Origin: Dama dama | Taxonomy: Eukaryota > Chordata > Mammalia > Artiodactyla > Cervidae | DNA: 64,000 bases | Assembly (NCBI RefSeq): GCF_033118175.1 | Contig: NC_083710.1 | Span: 44,919,501-44,983,500 of the forward strand | Direction of reading: 5' to 3' | Shown: in pieces, positions 1 to 9,886 of the stretch | Position numbering within the stretch: position 1 is the stretch's first letter | How the letters are laid out: every line of letters begins with the position of its first letter | Translations under genes and position numbers: made by a program | Notes under the pieces: generated by a model | Database searches by the model: none | What the model saw: the letters and a program-made list of their open reading frames with translations, nothing else | Told to the model about the DNA's origin: nothing

Positions 1-63
1 TAGTGATGCTTTCTAAGGCCCACTTGACTTCACATTCCAGGATGTCTGGCTCTAGGTGAGTGC

Positions 64-1660
64 TCACACCATTGTGATTATCTGGGTCATGAAGATCTTT
101 TTTTGTACAGTTCTTCTGTGTATTATTGCCACCTCTTTTTTAATATATTCTGCTTCTGTTAGGTCTATACCATTTCTGTCCTTTATCGAACCCATCTTTG
201 CATGAAATGTTCCCTTGGTATCTCTAATTTTCTTGAAGCGATCTCTCGTCTTTCCCATTCTGTTGTTTTCCTCTATTTCTTTGCATTGATAGCTGAGGAA
301 GGCTTTCTTATCTCTCCTTGCTATTCTTTGGAACTCTGCATTCAGATGGGAATATCTTTCCTTTTCTCCTTTGCTTTTTGCTTCTCTTCTTTTCACAGCT
401 ATTTGTAAGGCCTCCTCAGACAACCATTTTGCCTTTTTGCATTTCTTTTCCATGGGGGTGGTCTTGATCTCTGTCTCTGCTACATTGTCACAAACCTCTG
501 TCCATAGTTCATCAGACACTCTGTCTATCAGATCTAGTCCCTTAAATCTATTTCTCACTTCTACTGCATAGTCATAAGGGATTTGATTTAGGTCATACCT
601 GAATGGCCTAGTGGTTTTCCCTACTTTCTTCAACTGACGTCTGAATTTGGAGTAACAGGAGTTCATGATCTGAGGCACAGTCTGCTCCCGGTCTTGTTTT
701 TGCTGACTGCATAGAGCTTCTCCATCTTTGGCTGCAAAGAATATAATCTGTTTTCAGTGTTGACCATCTGGTGATGTCCATGTGTAGAGTCTTCTCTTGT
801 GTTGTTGGAAGAGGCTGTTTGCTGTAACCAGTGCGTTCTCTTGGCAAAACTCTATTAGCCTTTGCCCTACTTCATTTCATGCCCCAAGGCGAAATTTGCT
901 GGTTACTCCAGGTGTTTCTTGACTTCCTACTTTTGCATTCCAGTTCCCTAAAATGAAAAGGACATCTTTTGTGGGGTAATAGATCTAAAAGGTCTTGTAG
1001 ATCTTCATAGAAATGTTCAATTTCAGGGTCTTCAGCATTACTGGTTGGGGCATAGACTTGGATTGCCATGATATTGAATGGTTTGCCTTGGAAATGAACA
1101 GAGATCATTGTGTCATTTTTGAGATTGCATCCAAGTAGTGCATTTTGGAGTCTTTTGTTGACCGTGATGGCTAGTCCATTTCTTCTAAGGGATTCCTGCC
1201 CACAGTAGTAGATATAATGGTCATCTGAGTTAAATTCACCCATTCCAGTCCATTTTAGTTCGCTGATTCCTAGAATGTCGACATTCACTCTTGCCATCTC
1301 CTGTTTGACCATTTTCAATTTGCCTTGATTTATTGGCCTAACATTCCAGGTTCCCATGCAATATTGCTCTTTACAGCATCGGACCTTGCTTCTATCACCA
1401 GTCTCATCCACAAATGGGTATTGTTTTTGCTTTGGCTTCATCCCTTCATTCTTTCTGGAGTTATTTCTCCACTGATCTTCAGTAGCATATTGGGCACCTA
1501 CTCTCCTGGGGAGTTCCTTTTTCCGTATGCTATCATTTTGCCTTTTCATATGGTTCATGGGGTTCTCAAGGCAAGAATACTGAAGTGGTTTGCCATTTCC
1601 TTCTCCAGTGGACCAGATTCTGTCAGACCTTTCCACCATGACCCATCCCAAACATAGCAT
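64..1660 (-). pseudogene. BovB endonuclease and linker remnant
   Basis: This is the N-terminal half of the BovB ORF2 protein, an APE-type endonuclease that nicks target DNA, followed by a basic linker. On the minus strand it reads from about 1490 downward. Visible endonuclease motifs are GTWNVR, the glutamate in ISELKWTG, YAPTSNAED, DYILCSQRW and the C-terminal SDHELL with the catalytic histidine. Frameshifts split it: the N-terminal motifs lie in the 872-1660 frame, the C-terminal motifs in 608-847 and the linker in 64-678. The motif usually written GDWNAK reads GNWNAK near 935-955, so the catalytic aspartate appears lost. The copy is therefore dead. Confidence 0.85.
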
Positions 1661-1689
1661 GACTTAGTTTCATTGAATTAGACAAGGCT

Positions 1690-1970
1690 GCGGTCTGTGT
1701 GATCAGATTGGCTAATTTTCTGTGATTATGGTTTCAGTGTTTCTGCCCTCTGATGCCCTCTCGCAACACCTACTGTCTTACTTGGGTTTCTCTTACCTTG
1801 GAAGTGGGATATCTCTTTACGGCTGCTCCAGCAAAGCGCAGCCACTGCTCCTTATGTTGGACAAGGGGTATCTCCTCACAGCTGCCCCTCCTATCCTTGA
1901 ACGTGGAGTAGCTCCTCTCGGCCCTCCTGCACCCAGCACAGCCACTGCTCCCTGGACATGGGGTAGCTCC
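1690..1970 (-). other. BovB 5' UTR with imperfect GC-rich repeats
   Basis: GC-rich DNA just upstream of the BovB endonuclease. It holds imperfect repeats built on a GTGGGGTAGCTCCTC-like core. The same sequence recurs at 28305-28655 at the 5' end of another BovB copy, which supports reading it as the element's 5' UTR. Any promoter activity is inference. Confidence 0.75.
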
Positions 1971-2584
1971 TAGATAGGGAAACAAAAGAAACTGACAGAC
2001 TTTATTTTCTTGGGCTCCAAAATCACTTCAGATGGTGACTGCAATCCTGAAATTGAGACACTTGGTCCTTGGAAGAAAAGCTATGACAAACCTAGACATG
2101 ATATTAAAAAGCAGAGACATTACTTTACCAATAAAAGTCCATCTAATCAAAGCTATGGTTTTTCCAGTAGTCATGAATGGATGTGAGAGTTGGACCATAA
2201 AGAAATCTGAGTGCTGAAGAATTGGTGCTTTTGAACTGTGGTGTTGGAGAAGACTCTTAAAAGCCCCGTAGATTGCAAAGGGATCAAACCAGTCAGTCCT
2301 GAATATTCATTGGAAGGACTGACGCTGAAGCTGAAACTCCAATACTTTGGCCACCTGATGTGAATAACTGACTCAATAGAAAAGACCCTGATGCTGGGAA
2401 AGAGTGAAGGAAGGAGAAGGGGATGACAGAGGATGAGATGGTTGGATGGCATCACTGACTCGATGGACATGAGTTTGAGCAAGCTCTGGGAGTTGATGAT
2501 GGACATGGAAGCCTGGTGTGCCACAGTCCATGGGGTCACAAAGAGTCAGATACAATTGATCAACTGACCTGAACTGTAGAAGAC

Positions 2585-2750
2585 ACTGGAGGTGAGGTTT
2601 TGATCCCTGAGGCATTAAGATCCCCTGGAGAAGGAAATAGCAACCCTCTCCAGTATTCTTACCTGGAGAATCCCATGGACAGAGGAACCTGGCAGGCTAC
2701 AGTCAATAGGGTTGCAAAGAGTCAGACACAACTGAAGTGACTTAGCACTA
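2585..2750 (+). mobile_element. Bov-tA-type SINE, 5' truncated
   Basis: Plus-strand text matches the tRNA-to-BOV-A transition (TTTGATCCCTG, then CCCCTGGAGAAGGAAAT) and the BOV-A body, ending in ACTTAGCACTA. The tRNA-derived head is mostly missing. It sits directly after a BovB 3' end, the family from which the SINE body derives. Confidence 0.85.
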
Positions 2751-2951
2751 TGTAATTGGCTATCCTTGAACTTGATCAAGATACTTTCCATTTTACTTTC
2801 CTGAGGTTTAGAATCAGAATAACAGACTTGCCCTTGTAGACATAATGGCATATCATAGGAGATATTTTTCTGACATTTGTGTTAGTTGTAATGTTATTGT
2901 ATAGTACAAGAGGGGTTTATGGAGCTTGAAAAATTAAAAGGAAGCAGATAC

Positions 2952-3121
2952 TGAGGTATAAGCAGGAGACCTGGCTTCGATCCCTGGTTTGGAAAGATCT
3001 CCTGAGAAGGAAATGGCAACCCACTCCAGTACTTTTGCCTGGAAAATTCCATGGATGAAGGAACCTGGTAGGCTACCGTCCATGGGATTGCAGAGTCAGA
3101 CACTACTGAGCAACTTCACTT
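2952..3121 (+). mobile_element. Bov-tA-type SINE, 5' truncated
   Basis: Contains the B-box-like GCTTCGATCCCTGG of the tRNA-derived head followed by the BOV-A body. It is diverged from consensus and lacks the first part of the tRNA head. Confidence 0.85.
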
Positions 3122-4246
3122 CAAGTTCAGTGTAGTTAAAATCTAGCACAATGGATATGTTTTAGCCCTCAGGATAGAAGTTTATACCTTATGATATAAA
3201 AATTTTCTGGGTAATTAATGTCCTTTCATGGTTGTCTTATCGTGAGTTGCAAACTTAGATAAAGTCATGAAAAATTAGAAACAACTAGTTTGAATTTGTA
3301 TAAACTTTTATGCATTTTACTTAATAACGAAGGTATTCTTTAGATCCTCCTTCACATATATTTCATGAGAGAAATTAGAATGACAGGGTGGGAAATGTTT
3401 AAAAAAGTCACAGTGGTCACACAATTTACTGAGGAATTTAGAATGAACTATATATGACCAATGGTGCTGTCAAGTTCAAGTCCATAAAGGTTAGTTATTG
3501 TTTACCCTGAGAATATGTATATTACAAGCTGTATCTGCTTACCTATATGCAAAGGGATGAGATTTATTTTCATCTGTGCAATCTTTTAGGGTATTGGCTG
3601 TGATATACTGAACATTCTGGTTTAATGCTTATTCATTAATAAAATTGTTCACTTTCCTTACTGCCTTTGCAGAGGTGTTTCTTGAGTTGGAAGTAGTTTT
3701 TGTTGTTGTTTTGTTGTTTTTTAGTGGATTATCATTTGGTTTAATGAGCACACTTATGCACTTATGCAGTACTTACCTCTGTCATAATGTACATCTCATC
3801 AATTCTAGAATAAATGGATCAACTAAGAAACTGATATCAGCAGTAGGTTTGTTGTTTTATTATAAAATTAACTTTAGCATAAAAAAAAACTTAGACTATA
3901 TGCAAAATAACTGTGTCTAAATTGCTATCTTTAATGAATTTATTTCACTTTGATGTATTGCACATCAAAATTTTGTGTTCATTTTGTTCACATTTTTGGT
4001 GGTTAAAGTAGTTAAGAACAAATATTTTCTTGAGGTTTTCATTAAATGCTTGGTAATAAAAACAGAATGTAAGGAGACATACCTTAAAAACATAATTAGC
4101 ATTCATTTAATTTGCACATATAAATCTTGAAACACAAGTGTTGTGAAATTTCCCTACAACCCAATCTTTATAGGAACATCTTAACTTGACTGAAAAAAAA
4201 ATAAAATACTCAATCTATATAGTTTTAAGATTCTGAAATAGTTAAA
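3122..4246. other. AT-rich unassigned sequence
   Basis: I see no recognisable gene or repeat family here. The only frame above 90 codons (3645-3920, plus) is hydrophobic and low in complexity, with no initiation context or family motif. Confidence 0.5.
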
Positions 4247-4398
4247 GTTGGGAATATCCCCTGGAGAAGAAAATGACAACCCATTCCTGTATTCTTGCCA
4301 GGAAAATCCAATAGACAGAGGAGCCTGGCAGGCTACAGTCCATGGGATCTCAAAAGAGTCAGACACAACTTAGGGACTAAACAACAACAACAACAAAA
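4247..4398 (+). mobile_element. BOV-A-type SINE with (AAC)n tail
   Basis: The BOV-A body begins at GGGAATATCCCCTGG and ends with a GGGACTAAACAACAACAAC tail. This tail class, (AAC)n, differs from the CTGAA-type tails of other copies in the window. Confidence 0.85.
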
Positions 4399-6320
4399 GA
4401 ACATAAAACATTAGCTGCCCCCAGAGAAATTAAGTCTTTTCAAGCAAAAATTCCAAGTCAGGAAACTAGAAAAATTGGAATCTATTGCATGGTGTCCAGA
4501 TTGGTTTTTTGCTTGGGTCTATTTTATGAATCATTTCATTTTATTTAACATGTAATTTGAAAATTTAAAATAAACAATAAACCAATTGTTTGACTGGCCA
4601 CATGTATAGGATGTGACGTTATCCAGACTGACACTTCAAAATTATCTGTTAAGCTAGCCTATCTGATACTTAAAAATTATAACACATTTCACCTTGAAAT
4701 GTATGTTCCCAGAGAGTCATCCTTCAAAGAAGAATGGAATGATTGGACTGGAAAAGCCAATACAAGTTATCTCATTTCATCCTGAATATTTTGCCTTTTG
4801 TGAGGCCAAAGGGAGCAGTCATTTTAATCTTTAATGATCAATGCCTTGTTAAATTATGTTATAACATAATGGTAATAAAATTTCTAACTTTAAAATATAT
4901 AAACCAAAATCAAAACACTTTTGTAAATATGAGTATCATGCTGTGAATTATAACTTTAACATTTTTATTAGCAGATGACTTTAAAATGTAATTAGATAGG
5001 GACACTTTGTATTCTGTAATTTATATGTTTCTAGGGTGTTAACATAATGAGTTTCCATTTATTTTGTAATTAGAAAAAAGAAAAATGTATTGGGAACTCT
5101 GTGAGTTTTACAATCTTCTATTAGCACTTCACATAGTAAAGAGCATAAATATATAATTTTGAAAAAAATTAGAACTGAAAGTCTTTATTGTGAGATCTTG
5201 CATTAATATTGCTTTAGATTTAAGCAATCTGGAAATTCTATTTTGTAATTAGAGAAAATGGGAATTGTTCCTGAAGCTGTATTCAATTTGAAGGTCATTT
5301 TAAGGATTCAGCTTTTACAGTAATTCTGGACTTAACCAGGTTGTACCAATGAGAATGATATCCATGGCCCAGAGGCAAACACTGAGGAGAAAAATAAACA
5401 GAAATTTATAAAATAAAATTTAAAAAAAAATCTCTGGGAGAGCATGATACGTTATGTTTTTGACCTAAGAAAGTTTTAGAATGAAGCCTATTTGTTGAAG
5501 GACAAATATGGAAAGAATCCATGGCAAAAATGTTATTTTTTCTAACAGAAAATAAACTATCCAGAGACCTAACAAAACTCAACCAACCACAGGGGGCCAT
5601 TCAGTCTGAGACAGATTCCTACAGCTAGAGAAGCAGAACTAAAGTCAGTCAAAGGCCAGAGATCCAATCAGAGAAATGTCAGTTTGAAAAATAGTGAGGA
5701 AAAGTAGCATGCAAGCCAGGAGTTTCAGAAACTCCTTGGCATTTGCCTGGATAAAAAATGTAAAGGCTCCAGCAGAGCTTCCATTTTCTTTGTAGATGGA
5801 TAGATTAAGGAAAGAACTGGCATGTAATGATGAAGCTGGGGAGATAAGTGAAGAGGTAGCATTGTGATGTGGAAAGAAGGGATCCAGAGCAAATATGGAG
5901 GACATGTTCTTCATTTTATCAGATGACAAGGTTAAACACACAGAGCAAGACAGGAAAGTCCTGATAGAAAACTTCTGTTTTATAAGGAATTATGAGAAAA
6001 GCAAAAATAATAAGCTAGAAATGGGGAAGCAATCATGAGGGAAGGAAAGTTCTGATAAAAGTGCTAAGTTGAGTATCACTGAGGGGGGATGAAAACTAGA
6101 ACTAGTGAAGAAAAGCAGTAATATCACCAGGCAGTGTTGAAAAACTTTAAATGTGTTTTTCAAGCTACATGTCTCAACACAGAGAAAGAAGTTGCATTTA
6201 TACAAGAGAATGTAAAAGAAGGAAAGGAAAGCACAAATTTAAGTATTTATAATTAACCTGAAATCTAAATTAGATGGAAAAGAGAATAAGGAAAACTCAC
6301 AACTAAAGAATTCAGAAAAG
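4399..6320. other. AT-rich unassigned sequence
   Basis: No gene or confident repeat family recognised. The minus-strand frames at 5645-5941 and 5990-6205 are short, hydrophobic and without motifs. Confidence 0.5.

Positions 6321-6348
<28 letters not shown>
6321..6348 (-). repeat. Poly-T tract, 28 T
   Basis: An uninterrupted run of 28 T. Such a tract can mark the A-tail of a minus-strand retrocopy extending to the right, but I do not recognise the adjacent sequence and see no polyadenylation signal next to it. Confidence 0.9.
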
Positions 6349-6351
<3 letters not shown>

Positions 6352-8107
6352 GTAACTTGACTCAGTTGGGTGTTTTGATTGGCTGAATGTTAAGAGTATT
6401 TACCCCATGGTTTAGAAAAACCTCTAATAAACTCTGTAACTCAATACAGCTTCCCAGTAATGTAAGTGAATTTCCAATTCATGGTGAAAGATGTGAAGCT
6501 TCATTTGAGAACATAATTGATTGAACAGCAAACTAAACACCAAATAGAGTGCTTTATTACTATTAATGCTACCACTTTTATTATTGGTCCAACAGATAAA
6601 CCTGTTTGAAGCTAAATTTCATGCTGAGGTACTACAATCTTGATTACTGTAATAATAAAAACCAGGAGTTCTTTTTTGGGGGGTGGGTGGGTCAAGATCC
6701 TGGGTTGGGAATCCAAAATAAGGCATTAGCTCTGTGATCCATTTTATGGATTTTAGACCACAAAGATCTTCTTTTAATGTGAAATATAGACTATATGCTA
6801 TTCAGTTTCTTGCTAATGATGTCAAATTTGATTTCTCTGCATCCAAGTACTCTTGAAAGTCTGCTGATGCAGCTGATATCTGAGTTCATGAGAAATGTTT
6901 GCTCTTGTTGTCACCAAATTTTCCAGGATGCATCCTTCTATTAAGTCAGCTGATTGGAAATAATATACCTGAAACACACCTCTCTGTCCCACCTCCACTT
7001 CAGACTGTCTCTACTGAGCAGTTGTAATTTATGCTCAGTCTTCATCCAGAGGAACTGGTACAGCAGGAAAAAGAGAAATGCCTCTCATGGGAGAATGTGA
7101 TTGATTTTGAACTCACTGCACGCTGTACAGAAGTTTCTATGGCATATCTCTCTAAGAAGCTTACTATTGGGAGGGTTCATTTCTCTTGATGATATGGTCT
7201 GGTTTGGGCTACTTGATGATGAAAGTTCTCTTACATATTAGTTTAATTCTTTGCCCTCTCTGCTCAGTTCCTAACCTTTTCTCCTCATCTTATATTATTT
7301 TTTTCTTTTTTGTTTTGCCTATTCTCTTTTTTTCTAGTTAATTTTTTAAACAAAGATCTACCTATAAGCTGTATAGTAAACCATAAGATTCAATTAACAT
7401 AGTCAAATTAATTCTATTTGTCTATTTTGTATCATATTTTGTATCAATTTTGGTATCATTAATCATTATGGGACTTCTGGCATATTTTATGGGGAATTTC
7501 AGGTACTAAGTCTCCTAAATACATGAAATAGTAGTCCATTAAATATAACCTACTTGATATTTGAGTTTAAGGTGGTAACTGTGACTTGGCCTCAATCATG
7601 GACATTTAAGTAATTATGCTTTGGGAAATGAAGAAAGACAAAAGTTTACCTTATGGTACTCACGGTACTTAAACCAGTGCTTTCCACTTTCATCTTGTAA
7701 TTTCTCTTTGTAAGAGTAGACTTAGATGATTCAAATTTTTATTTACTTATATCTGTATGTGTAGTGGTTTAACAAGAATTTGAAAATTCAAGGCCCACTG
7801 AATAAAAACAATGATATTAAGTTATAGAGATAAATATAAATATCCTATACAGTTACATCTGAAAAAAGGTTTAATTTTATGTGGAATTAAAACATGCAGT
7901 AAGTGAGAAATCAGCCAAATATTAATAACATATTTTATATTTTTTTCAAATTTATATCTAATCTAAAATATAATACCATGAGACTAATTTGAAAACAAAA
8001 CTGAAACAAATCAGGATGGTTTTCTTCAATTCCTAGTCTCATGTTCTACAGGGAACCGATCACATATATTTGTTATTGTTTTCAGGTTTCAGACTCCAAA
8101 TTTCTAA
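6349..8107. other. Unassigned single-copy-like sequence
   Basis: No open frame of note and no repeat family I can name. The part around 6890-7170 is less AT-rich and more complex than its surroundings, but shows no coding signal. Confidence 0.45.
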
Positions 8108-8120
8108 ATAACATGTTCTC

Positions 8121-8482
8121 AGGCTTCTCTCATGGCTCAGTGGTAAAGAATCCACCCGCCAATTCAAGAGATAAGAGTTCAATTCCTGGTCCAGGAAGAT
8201 CCCGCATATACCGGAAAAGCTAAGTCCGTGTGCCACAACTGCTGAGCCTGTGCTCTAGATCCTGAGAACCGCAACTATTAAGCCTACGTGCTGCAATGCC
8301 TGAAACCCGTGCACCTTAGAGCCCATGTTCCACAGCAAGGGAAGCCACAGCAATGAGAAGCCCATGCACTGCAACTAAAGAATAGCCTCTGCTTACCGCA
8401 ACTAGAGAAAAGCCCATGCAGCAATAAAGACTCAGCACAGCCAAAGATAAATAAATAAATAAATTTAAAAGTAAATAAATAA
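8121..8482 (+). mobile_element. CHR-type tRNA-derived SINE
   Basis: An artiodactyl CHR-type SINE. A tRNA-derived head (GGCTCAGTGGTAAAGAATCC, then GTTCAATTCCTGG) leads into a body rich in GCCTGTGCTC- and GCAACTA-like phrases and an A-rich (AAAT)n tail. It is flanked by a 13-bp imperfect target-site duplication: ATAACATGTTCTC at 8108-8120 and ATAACGTATTCTC at 8483-8495, with two mismatches. Divergence of both repeat and TSD points to an old insertion. Confidence 0.85.
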
Positions 8483-8495
8483 ATAACGTATTCTC

Positions 8496-8805
8496 TCTCC
8501 TTCATTCTCTCCCACTCACCTATGGTGTCATTTGCCACTTTTCTTTTTTCCAGTTTTAGATATTATAATTGTTCATTGTTTGTGTCTAATATAGACATTA
8601 GAAGATTAGCATTAAAAACATTTTCTCATATTCAACTCTATATTTCCCCTTCTGCTATACTCCCATTACAATTAGATTAGAACTTGTAGTTCAATCTATA
8701 TTTGGCTTTCATATTATTATGATTTGCATTTTAGACCAACTGACATGCATAATATATTTGCATTTTGATTTTTGGTACAGCTTTAGCTTTTCTTCATCAT
8801 TCATT
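8496..8805. other. AT-rich unassigned sequence
   Basis: No gene or named repeat recognised. Confidence 0.45.
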
Positions 8806-9057
8806 TTTGTTGTTGTTCAGTCACTAGTCATATCTGACTTCTTGTGATCCCATGGACTGCAGCATGCCAGACTTTGTTGTCCTTCACTATCTCCCAGAGT
8901 TTGCTCAAATTCATGTCCACTCCAGTATTCTTGCCTGGAGAATCCTATGGACAGAGGAGCCTGGTGGGTTACAGTTCATAGGGTCACAAAAAGTTTGACA
9001 CGACTGAAGTGACTTAGCATGCCCACATGCATGTCCATTGAATCAGTGATGCCATCC
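8806..9057 (-). mobile_element. BovB 3'-end fragment, split by a BOV-A SINE
   Basis: Antisense BovB 3' end starting GTTGTTGTTCAGTCAC. It is interrupted after ATGTCCA and resumes at ATGTCCATTGAATCAG, reaching GTGATGCCATCC. The interruption is a sense BOV-A SINE, so this fragment is the older of the two. Confidence 0.8.
8920..9029 (+). mobile_element. BOV-A SINE nested in a BovB fragment
   Basis: A sense BOV-A body (CTCCAGTATTCTTGCCTGG to GTGACTTAGCATGCC) flanked by CATGTCCA on both sides (8912-8919 and 9030-9037). The duplication falls exactly where the host BovB fragment is interrupted. Confidence 0.8.
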
Positions 9058-9130
9058 CCACCTGTTTGCCATTTTTTCCCCACCTGTTTGTCTTGAAGTT
9101 ATGGGACCAGAAGCCATATTTTTCACTTAC

Positions 9131-9317
9131 TAACTTTATTGTCCCACTCTTTGGGACCCCATGGGCTGTAGCCTGCCAGGCTCCTCTATCCATGGGACTT
9201 CTCCAGAAGACAATACTTGAGTGGGTTGCCTTTCCCTTCTCCAGGAGGATCTTCCTGACCCAGGGATCAAACCCAGATCTCCTGCACTGCAGGTACATTC
9301 TTTACCATCTGAACCAT
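9131..9317 (-). mobile_element. Bov-tA SINE
   Basis: Minus-strand Bov-tA. The BOV-A body comes first on the plus strand (CCACTCTTTGGGACCCC), followed by the antisense tRNA head (CCCAGGGATCAAACCCAG to TTTACCATCTGAACC). Its head end abuts the next BovB fragment with no visible spacer. Confidence 0.85.
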
Positions 9318-9886
9318 GGATAGATGGGGAAACAATGGTAACAGTGAGAGACTTTATTTCTTGGGCTCCAAAATCACTGCAGATGGTGACTGCAGCTATG
9401 AAATTAAAAGATCCTTGTTCTTTGGAAGAAAAGCTATGACCAAACTAGGCAGCATATTAAAAAGTGGAAACATCACTTTGCCGACAAAGGTCCATCTAGT
9501 CAAAACTCGTTTTTCCAGTAGTCATGTATGGATATGAGAGTTGGACTATAAAGAAAGCTGAGCGCCGAAGAATTGATGCCAGTCCATCCTAAAGGAAATC
9601 AGTCCTGAATATTCATTGGAAGGACAGATGCTGAAGCTGAAATCCCAATACTTTGGCTACCTGATGCCAAGAACTGACTCATTAGAAAAGACCCTGATGC
9701 TGGGAAAGATTGAAGGCAGGAGGAGAAGGGGATGACAGAGGGTGAGATGGTTGGATGGCATCACCAACTCAATGGACATGAGTTTGAGTAAGCTCAGGAG
9801 TTGGTGATGGACAGGGACACCTGGCATGCTGCAGTCCATGGGTTTGCAAAGAGCCAGACATGACTGAGTGACTGAACTGAACTGAA
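9318..9886 (+). mobile_element. BovB 3' fragment
   Basis: Sense BovB from the C-terminal RT region to the CTGAACTGAACTGAA tail. It starts at TAGATGGGG, almost the same consensus position as the 3' piece beginning at 1971. Compared with other copies about 75 bases are missing near 9580 (from GAATTGATGC straight to CAGTCCATCC), which breaks the frame. Confidence 0.9.

Larger units (their letters stand above)
1..2577 (+). mobile_element. BovB (RTE) LINE with inverted 5' part, cut by the window edge
   Basis: A ruminant BovB LINE in two pieces. The left piece (1-1970) reads on the minus strand: linker after the endonuclease, endonuclease, then the GC-rich 5' UTR ending at 1970. The right piece (1971-2577) reads on the plus strand from the C-terminal end of the reverse transcriptase (RT) region to the 3' end with its CTGAACTG-type tail. 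Antisense 5' part followed by sense 3' part is the order expected from twin priming, the known origin of 5' inversions in L1. Two independent head-to-head insertions remain possible, because the left end lies outside the window and no target-site duplication can be checked. Confidence 0.85.

Noticed and set aside
1325..1657. 110-codon plus-strand frame
   Set aside because: It lies opposite the BovB endonuclease frame, which has clear family motifs on the minus strand; it is a shadow.
6321..6420. Processed pseudogene on the minus strand suggested by T28
   Set aside because: No coding similarity to the right of the tract, no polyadenylation signal and no TSD found.
9056..9090. CCCCACCTGTTTG repeated 22 bp apart
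   Set aside because: A simple 1.6-copy tandem slip; nothing links it to an insertion.
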